From: Paracraurococcus lichenis
GTDB lineage: Bacteria > Pseudomonadota > Alphaproteobacteria > Acetobacterales > Acetobacteraceae
Length of the DNA stretch: 64,000 nucleotides
Assembly (NCBI RefSeq): GCF_030657435.1
Contig: NZ_JAUTWS010000001.1
Coordinates: 186,001-250,000 of the forward strand
Reading direction: 5' to 3'
Shown: positions 17,678 through 24,893 of the stretch, piece after piece
Numbering within the stretch: position 1 is the stretch's first letter
Layout: every line of letters begins with the position of its first letter
Made by a program: the position numbers and the translations under genes
The notes under the pieces: generated by a model
What the model was told of the DNA's origin: nothing
What the model saw: the letters and a program-made list of their open reading frames with translations, nothing else
The model's database searches: none

Positions 17678-18106
17678 ATGCCGGTCGACGTGAAATACAC
17701 CACCAGCGCCACGGCGAATGGCGGCCGGGACGGCCGCGCCACGACGAAGGATGGCAGCCTGGACGTGAAGCTCGCGACCCCGAAGGAACTCGGCGGGGGC
17801 GGCGGGCCGGGCAACAACCCGGAGCAGCTCTTCGCTGCCGGCTATGCCGCCTGCTTCCTCGGCGCCATGAAATTCGTGGCTTCCCAGGGCGGCACGGCAA
17901 AGGTGCCGAACGACACGACGGTGACGGCGACGGTCGGCATCGGGCCGCGCAGCGAGGGCGGCTTCGGGATCGACGTGCAGCTCGACATCGCCCTGCCGGG
18001 CGTGCCGAAGGCCGAGGCGGAGGCCCTGGTCGAGAAGGCGCACCAGGTCTGCCCCTATTCCAATGCCACGCGGAACAACGTGCCGGTGCGGCTGCACGTG
18101 GCCTGA
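17678..18106 (+). CDS. ohr: Organic hydroperoxide resistance protein (Ohr/OsmC)
   Basis: 142 residues from the ATG at 17678, after GGAGGGAGAG. The Ohr fingerprint is complete: 'NPEQLFAAGYAACFLGAM' with peroxidatic Cys59 and 'AHQVCPYSNATRNN' with resolving Cys125. It reduces organic peroxides in the cytoplasm with lipoyl-type thiol donors. No MarR-type OhrR repressor gene accompanies it here. It is followed by a GC-rich hairpin. Confidence 0.95.
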   Translation: MPVDVKYTTSATANGGRDGRATTKDGSLDVKLATPKELGGGGGPGNNPEQLFAAGYAACFLGAMKFVASQGGTAKVPNDTTVTATVGIGPRSEGGFGIDVQLDIALPGVPKAEAEALVEKAHQVCPYSNATRNNVPVRLHVA

Positions 18107-18123
18107 ACGGCGCGCCATCACGT

Positions 18124-18146
18124 CGGGGGCGCAGGCCGCGCCCCCG
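18124..18146 (+). terminator. Terminator-like hairpin after ohr
   Basis: A 9-bp perfect stem (CGGGGGCGC/GCGCCCCCG) with a 5-nt loop lies 17 nt after the ohr stop, between convergent genes. There is no T tract. Confidence 0.5.
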
Positions 18147-18206
18147 GCGGCGACCAGGTCCGGTGCTCCGGGGGCGCTCGACGCAGCCAGGCGCGCCGGT
18201 CGGGCC

Positions 18207-19370
18207 TCAGCCGGCGAGGCGGCCGGGCACCTGGGCGATGGCCTCCGCCCCCGCATTGGCGAAGGCGAGGCGCAGGTGGCGTTCCTGCCCCGGCCCGAAG
18301 AAGGGACCGGGCAGGCCGAGCAGCCCGCGCTCCGCCGCCAGCCGCTCCGCGACCGCCAGCGCCCCCGGTCCATCCTCGGGCACGCGGAGATAGGCGAAAT
18401 AGGCGCCGAGCGCGTCGAGCCGCCAGCCCGGCAATTGCGCCACCGCCTCGCGGAACGTCGCGGCGCGCTCCGCCATCAGGTCACGGTTCGCCGCGCGCCA
18501 GGCCGCCAGCGCCGGCACCGCCCAGGCCAGCGCCGCCTGGGCCGGCCGCGGCGCGCAGATCTGCCAGGTGTCCAGCGCCTTCATCAGTTCCGCCCGGAAG
18601 GCCGGGCCGGACAGGATGGCGCCGACCCGGTGCCCGGGCACGCAATAGGCCTTGGAGAAGCTGTAGAGATGCACGAGGCCGTCCCGCCAGCCGGGATTGC
18701 GGAACAGGGCATGCGGCGGGGTGGGCGCCGCCGGCAGGAAGTCGCGATAGGTCTCGTCCAGCACCAGCCAGGCGCCGTGCCGGCGGCAGAGCGCGGCGCA
18801 GGCCTCGATCACCGCGGGCGAGTAGACCGCGCCGGTCGGGTTGTTCGGCGTGACCAGCACCAGCGCGCGCGCACCCGCGGCCAGCAGTGGCTCCAGCCGC
18901 GCGGGATCGGGGACGAAGCCGTCCTCGGCGCGGCAGGGCAGGGGGATGGCCGGGATGCCCTGCATCTCCAGCGCCATGCGGTGGTTGAAGTACCAGGGCG
19001 TCGGCAGGATGACGCCGCCGGGCCCGCCGCCGGCGATCACCGCCATGGCCATGGAGAAGGCGAGGTTGCAGCCTGCCGTGATCGCCACATCCGCTGCCGT
19101 GATCGGCGCGCCGTAGAAGGCGGCGGCCTCGGCCGCGAGCGCCTCCCGCAGCGCCGGGTCGCCGTCGATCGGGCCATAGCCCGCGGCGGCCCGGCTGCCG
19201 CCGGCCTCGGCCAGCTTCGCCAGAAGGTCCGGATGCGGCGGATAGCCCGGCACCGCCTGGGTCAGGTCGATGGCCGGCCCGGCCCCGCCGGCATAGCGGG
19301 CCGCCCAGGCGCGGGCGGCGGGGATGGGGGGCGACTCGGTGGCATGCAGGCGGGGTGACAGGGCGGGCAT
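18207..19370 (-). CDS. PLP-dependent aminotransferase, class I/II
   Basis: 387 residues, fold type I. It shows 'TPNNPTG' at 174-180, Asp205 in 'VLDETY' for the pyridine nitrogen, the Schiff-base Lys240 in 'YSFSKAYCVPGHRVG', and Arg248. The N-terminal 'AVPGYPPHPDLL' and 'YGPIDGDPALREAL' match aminotransferases that act on aspartate or aromatic or branched-chain amino acids. The substrate is not evident. It is monocistronic, convergent with ohr. Confidence 0.9.
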   Translation of the reverse strand: MPALSPRLHATESPPIPAARAWAARYAGGAGPAIDLTQAVPGYPPHPDLLAKLAEAGGSRAAAGYGPIDGDPALREALAAEAAAFYGAPITAADVAITAGCNLAFSMAMAVIAGGGPGGVILPTPWYFNHRMALEMQGIPAIPLPCRAEDGFVPDPARLEPLLAAGARALVLVTPNNPTGAVYSPAVIEACAALCRRHGAWLVLDETYRDFLPAAPTPPHALFRNPGWRDGLVHLYSFSKAYCVPGHRVGAILSGPAFRAELMKALDTWQICAPRPAQAALAWAVPALAAWRAANRDLMAERAATFREAVAQLPGWRLDALGAYFAYLRVPEDGPGALAVAERLAAERGLLGLPGPFFGPGQERHLRLAFANAGAEAIAQVPGRLAG

Positions 19371-19461
19371 GCGCCGGACCCTTCCACCCCCGGCGGGCGC
19401 CGTCCAGGCGCTCCGGAGCTCTGCCCGGGAGGCCGACCGATGCGGCCGGCGCGCACCGGCC

Positions 19462-19674
19462 TCAGCGCTGGGTGGCGATGCGGGCCCGGGCGGCGGCCAG
19501 GCTGCGGGAGCCCTCGGTATTGCCGCCGCGCATGTAGTGGCGCTCCGGCCGATAGCCCTTTGGGCCGGCCCAGGCCACCAGCCCCGCCACGCTGCGCCGC
19601 AGCGTGGCGGGGAGGGAGTTGCGAGCCCGCGACGGGATGGAAATGCCAGGGGCGGGAGAAAGCGTCGCGGACAT
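19462..19674 (-). CDS. Small basic protein, unknown function (70 aa)
   Basis: A 70-residue protein, rich in Arg, Ala and Ser. The chosen start at 19674 has GAGG upstream. Residues 23-50 read 'LPATLRRSVAGLVAWAGPKG' and then 'YRPERHYMRGG', an amphipathic basic stretch. No Cys and no clear membrane helix. An unusually AT-rich promoter-like region precedes it, which argues that the frame is expressed. I do not recognise the family. Confidence 0.6.
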   Translation of the reverse strand: MSATLSPAPGISIPSRARNSLPATLRRSVAGLVAWAGPKGYRPERHYMRGGNTEGSRSLAAARARIATQR

Positions 19675-19695
19675 CGCGCAACCTCGACTGGAATG

Positions 19696-19728
19696 AGTAT
19701 ACAATAAACTTTGCGTGCGTCGCGTCAA
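19696..19728 (-). promoter_or_regulatory. Predicted sigma-70-type promoter of the 70-aa gene
   Basis: Reading the minus strand, TTGACG (19728-19723) is followed after 16 nt by TATTGT (19706-19701) or after 21 nt by TATACT (19701-19696). The stretch 19690-19760 is much richer in A+T than its surroundings. It lies 22-54 bp upstream of the start codon. Confidence 0.5.
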
Positions 19729-19968
19729 CACGAAAATGTGAAAATCAAAAGTGTTACAGTGAACCGCGGCAGTGCCGCAGCGCCCACGGGATGCGGGCGG
19801 GACATGGCATAGGCCAGGGGAGCAGCCGCGGGCTGTGTCGCGGCACACCTTGCTGACGGCACGGGGCATCGCGCCGCGCCCGCCGGGTCCCCTCCCCGGC
19901 AGCGCCCGCGGCAGGGACACCGGGGCATCGCGTCGGCGTCGCCGGGCCGCCGGCGGCGGCCCCCGGCC

Positions 19969-21255
19969 TCACGCGTCCAGGCTGCCCAGCGCCTGGGCGA
20001 GGTCGGCGATCAGGTCGTCCGGGTTCTCGATCCCGATCGAGAGGCGGATCAGCCCGTCCGTCACGCCGATCCGCGCCCGGACCTCTTCCGGCACGCCGGA
20101 ATGGGTGGTGGAGGCCGGGTGGCTCGCCAGGCTCTCCGTGCCGCCCAGGCTGACCGCCAGCTTGAAGATCCGCAGCGCGTTCAGCACGCGGAAGGCCTCC
20201 GCCTGGCCGCCCGCGAGCGCGATGCTGAAGGTCGAGCCGGGGCCGCTGCACTGCGCCTCATAGACCCGCCGCGCCGGGCCGCCCTCCGGCAGGTGGTTCA
20301 GGGCATGGACCGTGGCGATGCGCGGATGGCGCTCGAGGAACTCCGCCACCAGTTCGGCGTTGCGGGCCGCCGCGCGCATGCGGAGCGAGAGCGTCTCCAG
20401 CGACCGCCCCAGCATCCAGCAGGAGTGCGGGTCGAGCTGCGTGCCGATGGCGCCCCGCAGCAGCCGGATGGCGCGGAGCTGCGCCCGGCTGCCGACCGCG
20501 GCCCCGGCGACCAGGTCGCTGTGCCCGCCCACATATTTGGTGAGCGAGTAGAGCACGACATCGACGCCATGCCGCAGCGGCTGCTGGAAGACCGGCCCCA
20601 GCATGGTGTTGTCGCAGGCGATGAAGGGACGGTGGCCCTGCACCTGCCCTATCCGGTCGGCGGCGGCGCGCACGGCGGCGAGGTCCACCAGCGTGTTCAG
20701 TGGATTGGAGGGCGTCTCCACCAGCACCAGGCTGACCCTTCCCTTGTCCATAGCGCGCTGCGCCGCGGCCTCGATCGCCTCCGGATTGCTGCCATCGTGG
20801 AAGCCCTCCGCGGCGATGCCGAAATCGCGGAAGGTCTTCGCCAGCAGCGTCTCCGTCCCGCCATAGAGCGGCTGGCTGTGGAGGATGGCGTCGCCCGGGC
20901 GGGCATGCGCCATGATCGTCGTGGCGATGGCCGCCATGCCGCTGCTGAAGAGCAGCGCCGTCTCCGCCCCGTCCCAGAGCGAGAGCCGGTCCTCCACGAT
21001 CTCGCTGTTCGGGTGGTTGAATCGGGAATAGACGAGGCCGGCGCCGCCCTCTGGCGCCTCCTTCCGCCCGGCGACCACGTCGAAATAGTCGCGGCCCTCC
21101 TCGGCCGAGCGGAAGACGAAGGTGGAGGTCAGGAAGACCGGCGGCTTCACCGAGCCCTCCGACAGGGCGGGGTCGTAGCCATAGCCGAGCATCAGCGTCT
21201 CCGGGCTCAGCCGGTGGTTCCCGATGGTGGTGTGGTGGCTGCGGTCCTTCGCCAT
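19969..21255 (-). CDS. Cystathionine gamma-synthase/O-acetylhomoserine sulfhydrylase family PLP enzyme
   Basis: 428 residues, Cys/Met-metabolism PLP family. '[16 protein letters not shown]' begins near residue 76, '[10 protein letters not shown]' near 101, and the Schiff-base Lys240 is in '[16 protein letters not shown]'. 'ETPSNPLN' (180-187) and the C-terminal '[17 protein letters not shown]' are canonical. The long '[19 protein letters not shown]' insert before the tyrosine motif marks a subgroup usually named only cystathionine gamma-synthase family protein. It probably makes or breaks a gamma-carbon-sulfur bond. GGAGAC precedes the start. Confidence 0.9.
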   Translation of the reverse strand: MAKDRSHHTTIGNHRLSPETLMLGYGYDPALSEGSVKPPVFLTSTFVFRSAEEGRDYFDVVAGRKEAPEGGAGLVYSRFNHPNSEIVEDRLSLWDGAETALLFSSGMAAIATTIMAHARPGDAILHSQPLYGGTETLLAKTFRDFGIAAEGFHDGSNPEAIEAAAQRAMDKGRVSLVLVETPSNPLNTLVDLAAVRAAADRIGQVQGHRPFIACDNTMLGPVFQQPLRHGVDVVLYSLTKYVGGHSDLVAGAAVGSRAQLRAIRLLRGAIGTQLDPHSCWMLGRSLETLSLRMRAAARNAELVAEFLERHPRIATVHALNHLPEGGPARRVYEAQCSGPGSTFSIALAGGQAEAFRVLNALRIFKLAVSLGGTESLASHPASTTHSGVPEEVRARIGVTDGLIRLSIGIENPDDLIADLAQALGSLDA

Positions 21256-21428
21256 GGCGCGTCTCCGGATGCCTGCGCTGCGACGCCCGGCCGCGGACCT
21301 CCCGGTGTCCGCCGCCGGGCATCAGGCGCGCAGGGCCGGTCTGGCGGCTGCGCGCCGACGGATCATCATGCCGTCCGGCATGAGCATGCCCAACGCACCG
21401 GTCCCGCCGGCGTCACGGCGTCATGACA

Positions 21429-22034
21429 TCAGCGCCAGGCCTCCAGGATCTCCGCCGCCGTCGCCGTCTCCACCTGCTGGCCGTAGCGTTCCCGATACAG
21501 CGTCAGCAGCGCGTCATGCGTGGTGTCGGAGGAGGAGCAGAGCGCATCCGTCGGCACCACCACGCGGTAGCCGCGATCGACCGCGCCGAGCACGGCGGCG
21601 AGCACGCAGACATCCGTCTCGGCGCCGCTGACCACCAGCGTGTCGATGCGCCGCCGCTGCAGCCTCTCCTGCAGGTCGGTGCCGACCCAGGGGCTGTAGA
21701 CCGTCTTGTCCAGCAGCTCCGCCGGCGGCACCAGCCGTCGCAGCGGCGGCAGGAGCTCGATCGCCTCCGGCGGCAGCGCCTCCAGCGTCATGCTCGACCA
21801 GCGCTCCCAGTAGCGGCGCCAGGTGCCCTCGCCCTGGCCGGGGCGCTCGGCCGGGATGAAGCGGGTGAAGATGGTGCGCTGCGGCCAGGCGCTGGCGATG
21901 CGCTCGACCACCGGCAGCACCCGTTCCAACCAGGGCGTGTGCCAGTCCGTCCGGCAGAACAGGTTCTGCATGTCGACGCAGAGATGGACGCAGCTCTCCG
22001 TCAGCCCACCATTCTGCAAACCCTGTCCCGCCAT
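21429..22034 (-). CDS. Isochorismatase-like cysteine hydrolase
   Basis: 201 residues. The catalytic triad of the family is visible: Asp21 in 'CVDMQNLF', Lys110 in 'LLDKTVYSPW' and Cys143 in 'SGAETDVCVLA'. Such enzymes hydrolyse amides such as nicotinamide, N-carbamoyl compounds or maleamate. Its position 54 nt downstream of, and on the same strand as, NAD synthetase makes nicotinamide salvage an attractive guess, but the sequence is not of the classical PncA type that I can confirm. Confidence 0.85.
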   Translation of the reverse strand: MAGQGLQNGGLTESCVHLCVDMQNLFCRTDWHTPWLERVLPVVERIASAWPQRTIFTRFIPAERPGQGEGTWRRYWERWSSMTLEALPPEAIELLPPLRRLVPPAELLDKTVYSPWVGTDLQERLQRRRIDTLVVSGAETDVCVLAAVLGAVDRGYRVVVPTDALCSSSDTTHDALLTLYRERYGQQVETATAAEILEAWR

Positions 22035-22088
22035 CCCGGCCGCTCCCCTGGTCTTCCCGGGGCAACGGCCGAGCGCGGCGCGGGATGC

Positions 22089-24131
22089 TCAGCCCTCCGG
22101 CACGTTCCGCCGCAGCTCCTCCAGCCAGGCGCGGGCATTGCCGTCGGACGGCGCGCGCCAGTCGCCGCGCGGGGAGAGCGAGCCGCCGGCGGCGACCTTC
22201 GGGCCGTTCGGCATGGCGCTGCGCTTGAACTGGCTGAAGCCGAAGAAGCGCTGCAGGAAGACCTCCAGCCAGTGCCGGATGTCCTTCAGCGGGAAGGCGC
22301 CGCGCTTCTCCGCGGGGAAATGCGGCGGCCAGGTGCCGCGCGCCGCATCGCCCCAGGCCCGCCAGCAGAGGAAGGCGATCTTGGATGGGCGGAAGCCGTA
22401 GCGGAGCGTGTAGTAGAGGTGGAAGTCCTGCAGCGCATAGGGGCCGACCTTGGCCTCGGTGCTCTGGATCTCCTGGCCCTCGGTCGCCGGGATCAGCTCC
22501 GGCGAGATCTCGGTGGCGAGGATCGACTCCAGCACCTCGCCCACCTCGTCCGAGAACTGGCCCGAATGGATCACCCAGCGGATCAGGTGCTGGATCAGCG
22601 TCTTCGGCACGCCGGCATTGACGTTGTAGTGCGACATCTGGTCGCCGACGCCATAGGTGCACCAGCCGAGCGCGAGCTCCGAGAGGTCCCCGGTGCCGAG
22701 CACGATGCCGTCGACGGAATTGGCGGCGCGGAACAGGTAGTCCGTGCGCAGCCCGGCCTGCACGTTCTCGAAGGTGATGTCGTAGACCGGCTCGCCGCGG
22801 GAGAAGGGGTGGCCGAGATCGGCCAGCATCTGCCGGGCGGCCGGGCGGATATCCAGCTCATGCGCGGTGACGCCGAGGGCGGCCATCAGCCGATGGGCAT
22901 TGCCCTTGGTGCCTTCCGAGGTGCCGAAGCCCGGCATGGTATAGGCGACGATATCGGTGCGCGGCTTGCCCAGCAGGTCCATCGCCTTGGCGGCGACGAT
23001 CAGCGCCTGGGTCGAATCGAGGCCGCCCGAGACGCCGATGACGATGCGCCTGATCCGCGCCGCCTCCAGCCGCTGGGTCAGGCCGGCGACCTGGATGTTG
23101 TAGGCCTCGTAGCAGTCCTGCGCGAGCCGCTCGGGGTTGGCCGGCACGAAGGGGAAGCGCTCGAGCGGGCGGAGCAGGCCGAGATCGGCATCCGGCGGCT
23201 CCAGCCGGAAGGGCACATGGCGCATGGCCTGGGCGGCCGGCGTGTTGCGGCGGTTGTCGTCGAAGGTGCCCTGCCGCATGCGCTCCTGCCGCAGCAGGTC
23301 GAGGTCCACGTCGGCGACCGCCATCTGGGCACCGCGCGGGAAGCGCCCGGTCTCGGCCAGCAGGGCGCCGTTCTCCCAGATCTCCGCCTGGCCGTCCCAG
23401 GAGACCTCGGTGGTGGATTCGCCGGCGCCGGCGGCAGTGTAGACATAGGCGGCGAGGCAGCGGGCGGATTGCGACTGGCAGAGCATCCGCCGCGTCTCGG
23501 CCTTGCCGATGGTGATCGGGCTGCCGCTGATGTTGAGCAGCACCGTCGCGCCGGCCAGCGCCGCGGCCGAACTCGGCGGGATCGGCACCCAGAAATCCTC
23601 GCAGATCTCGGTATGGATCACGAGGCCGGGCAGGTCCTCCGCCGCGAAGAGCAGGTTGGCGCCCCAGGGCGCCTGCTCGCCGGCGAAGCGGATCTCGCCG
23701 GGCGGGATCGAGTCGCCGGGCGCGACCTGGCGCTTCTCGTAGAACTCGCGGTAGGTCGGCAGGTAGGTCTTCGGCACCACGCCGAGCAGCCGGCCCCGAT
23801 GGATCACCAGGGCGGTGTTGTAGACCCGCCCGGCATGCCGCAGCGGCGCGCCCACGACCAGCACCGGCCGCAAGGCGCGGGAGGCGTCGAAGAGGGTCGC
23901 CGTCGCCGACTCCACCGCGTCGAGCAGCGCATCCTGCAGCAGCAGGTCCTCGATCGAGTAGCCGGAGAGGGCGAGTTCCGGGAAGGCCGCCACCGCGGCG
24001 CCCCGGGCGTCGCACTCATGCGCGACCCGGAGGATCTCGGCGGCATTCGCCGCCGGGTCCGCGAGCGCCGTGCGGATGGTGCAGGCGGCGATGCGGGCGA
24101 AGCCGTGGCGGTAGAGGGACTCGAAGCGCAT
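22089..24131 (-). CDS. nadE: Glutamine-dependent NAD(+) synthetase
   Basis: 680 residues, the two-domain form. The N-terminal nitrilase-like glutaminase has Glu52 ('FPELALSGY'), Lys121 ('PKTYLPTYREFY') and Cys177 ('EICEDFW'). The C-terminal synthetase has the ATP-pyrophosphatase P-loop SGGLDSTQA at 368-376. Ammonia released from glutamine is channelled to amidate deamido-NAD. Length matches the bacterial/mycobacterial type. A 760-bp gene-free stretch containing an sRNA candidate lies upstream. Confidence 0.96.
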   Translation of the reverse strand: MRFESLYRHGFARIAACTIRTALADPAANAAEILRVAHECDARGAAVAAFPELALSGYSIEDLLLQDALLDAVESATATLFDASRALRPVLVVGAPLRHAGRVYNTALVIHRGRLLGVVPKTYLPTYREFYEKRQVAPGDSIPPGEIRFAGEQAPWGANLLFAAEDLPGLVIHTEICEDFWVPIPPSSAAALAGATVLLNISGSPITIGKAETRRMLCQSQSARCLAAYVYTAAGAGESTTEVSWDGQAEIWENGALLAETGRFPRGAQMAVADVDLDLLRQERMRQGTFDDNRRNTPAAQAMRHVPFRLEPPDADLGLLRPLERFPFVPANPERLAQDCYEAYNIQVAGLTQRLEAARIRRIVIGVSGGLDSTQALIVAAKAMDLLGKPRTDIVAYTMPGFGTSEGTKGNAHRLMAALGVTAHELDIRPAARQMLADLGHPFSRGEPVYDITFENVQAGLRTDYLFRAANSVDGIVLGTGDLSELALGWCTYGVGDQMSHYNVNAGVPKTLIQHLIRWVIHSGQFSDEVGEVLESILATEISPELIPATEGQEIQSTEAKVGPYALQDFHLYYTLRYGFRPSKIAFLCWRAWGDAARGTWPPHFPAEKRGAFPLKDIRHWLEVFLQRFFGFSQFKRSAMPNGPKVAAGGSLSPRGDWRAPSDGNARAWLEELRRNVPEG

Positions 24132-24291
24132 CGGGGGCCCGATCCTGGAGTTGCTGGGAGGGCGATATGAGGATGGGAGCGGTCGGCCCGGGGACAGGGT
24201 CCTCCCACCCGCGATTCAGGGATCCGCTGGTGTCTCCTGTGCGCCGGCGCACCCCCCGACCAGGAAAGGCGGGGAGGGGCCGATAATTTCC

Positions 24292-24319
24292 TTGCACTTT
24301 CACCCGGACGCCCTAATTT
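24292..24319 (+). promoter_or_regulatory. Possible promoter of the sRNA candidate
   Basis: TTGCAC (24292-24297) and TAATTT (24314-24319) are spaced by 16 nt within a locally AT-richer stretch, and would start transcription near 24326. Each hexamer matches the sigma-70 consensus at only three positions, so support comes mainly from the placement before the hairpins. Confidence 0.4.
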
Positions 24320-24325
24320 GTGCGT

Positions 24326-24410
24326 CGCAGCAAGGCGGTTCGCCGCATGCTGCCTTTCTTGGACGTTTCCTCCCTAAACTCGGCGGCACCTCCGGTGCCG
24401 CCTTTTTTTT
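24326..24410 (+). ncRNA. Candidate trans-acting small RNA with anti-SD-like core
   Basis: About 85 nt. Hairpin 1 (24327-24353) has stem GCAGCA/TGCTGC, a 2x1 internal loop, then GCGG/CCGC closed by a TTCG tetraloop. A 28-nt unpaired region follows with TTTCCTCCC at 24366-24374, complementary to a Shine-Dalgarno sequence. The 3' end is an intrinsic terminator. No ORF of note fits. Hairpin, CU-rich single strand and terminator with U tract is the architecture of Hfq-dependent alphaproteobacterial sRNAs. The exact family is not identified. Confidence 0.6.
24382..24410 (+). terminator. Strong Rho-independent terminator
   Basis: GGCGGCACC/GGTGCCGCC, a 9-bp perfect stem with a TCC loop, followed by eight T residues (24403-24410). 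It is the clearest intrinsic terminator in the window and does not follow any protein gene on its strand, which is the main reason for proposing an RNA gene upstream of it. Confidence 0.9.
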
Positions 24411-24893
24411 CGTCCGCGCGAACAGGCGCGCGGAACCTCGCACGATCCTGCGAAGCGGTAAAGCCGCACCCGGCGCGATCGCGAGCACACCGCATCGCCT
24501 TGGCGTCCCGGTCACGTATCGCCGCAATCGATGCGCGCCTCCAATGTAATACTGGCGTGAGTTACGCGACTTGCTGATCGGCAATACCTGGACACATCGC
24601 CGCCGGCCCGACTAGAGAACGTGCCGAGGACGGTGCCGGTCGGGTAATGTGCTCAAGATGTTGTGAGATCAGGAAGCGCCCGGGACGGCGGTCCAGGCGG
24701 TCATAGATGGGCTCGACTTGGCGTCCAGGACTTCCGAACAGCACGCGTGCCGGCGGGAGGCCATTCTTGCACGGTGCAAGTCTTCCGCGGCGCAAGGCCA
24801 GGCTGGCCAGTCGGGCCTGCCCCCGCGGGTGAAACGCGCCGCCCCGATCCGGCATCCCCTGTGCCCGACGACCCGCCTGGCGGAGACATCGCA
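24411..24893. other. Gene-free stretch upstream of the glycan cassette
   Basis: 483 bp between the sRNA terminator and the first glycan gene. The reading frame of the next gene is open through part of it, but with no ribosome binding site or conserved protein sequence. G+C is lower at 24530-24720 than in the genes, as expected for a promoter region. I see no tRNA, clear repeat or operator. Confidence 0.5.

Noticed and set aside
21423-24170. A 915-codon plus-strand frame over the hydrolase and nadE
   Set aside because: Antisense shadow of two well-supported genes; no recognisable domain.
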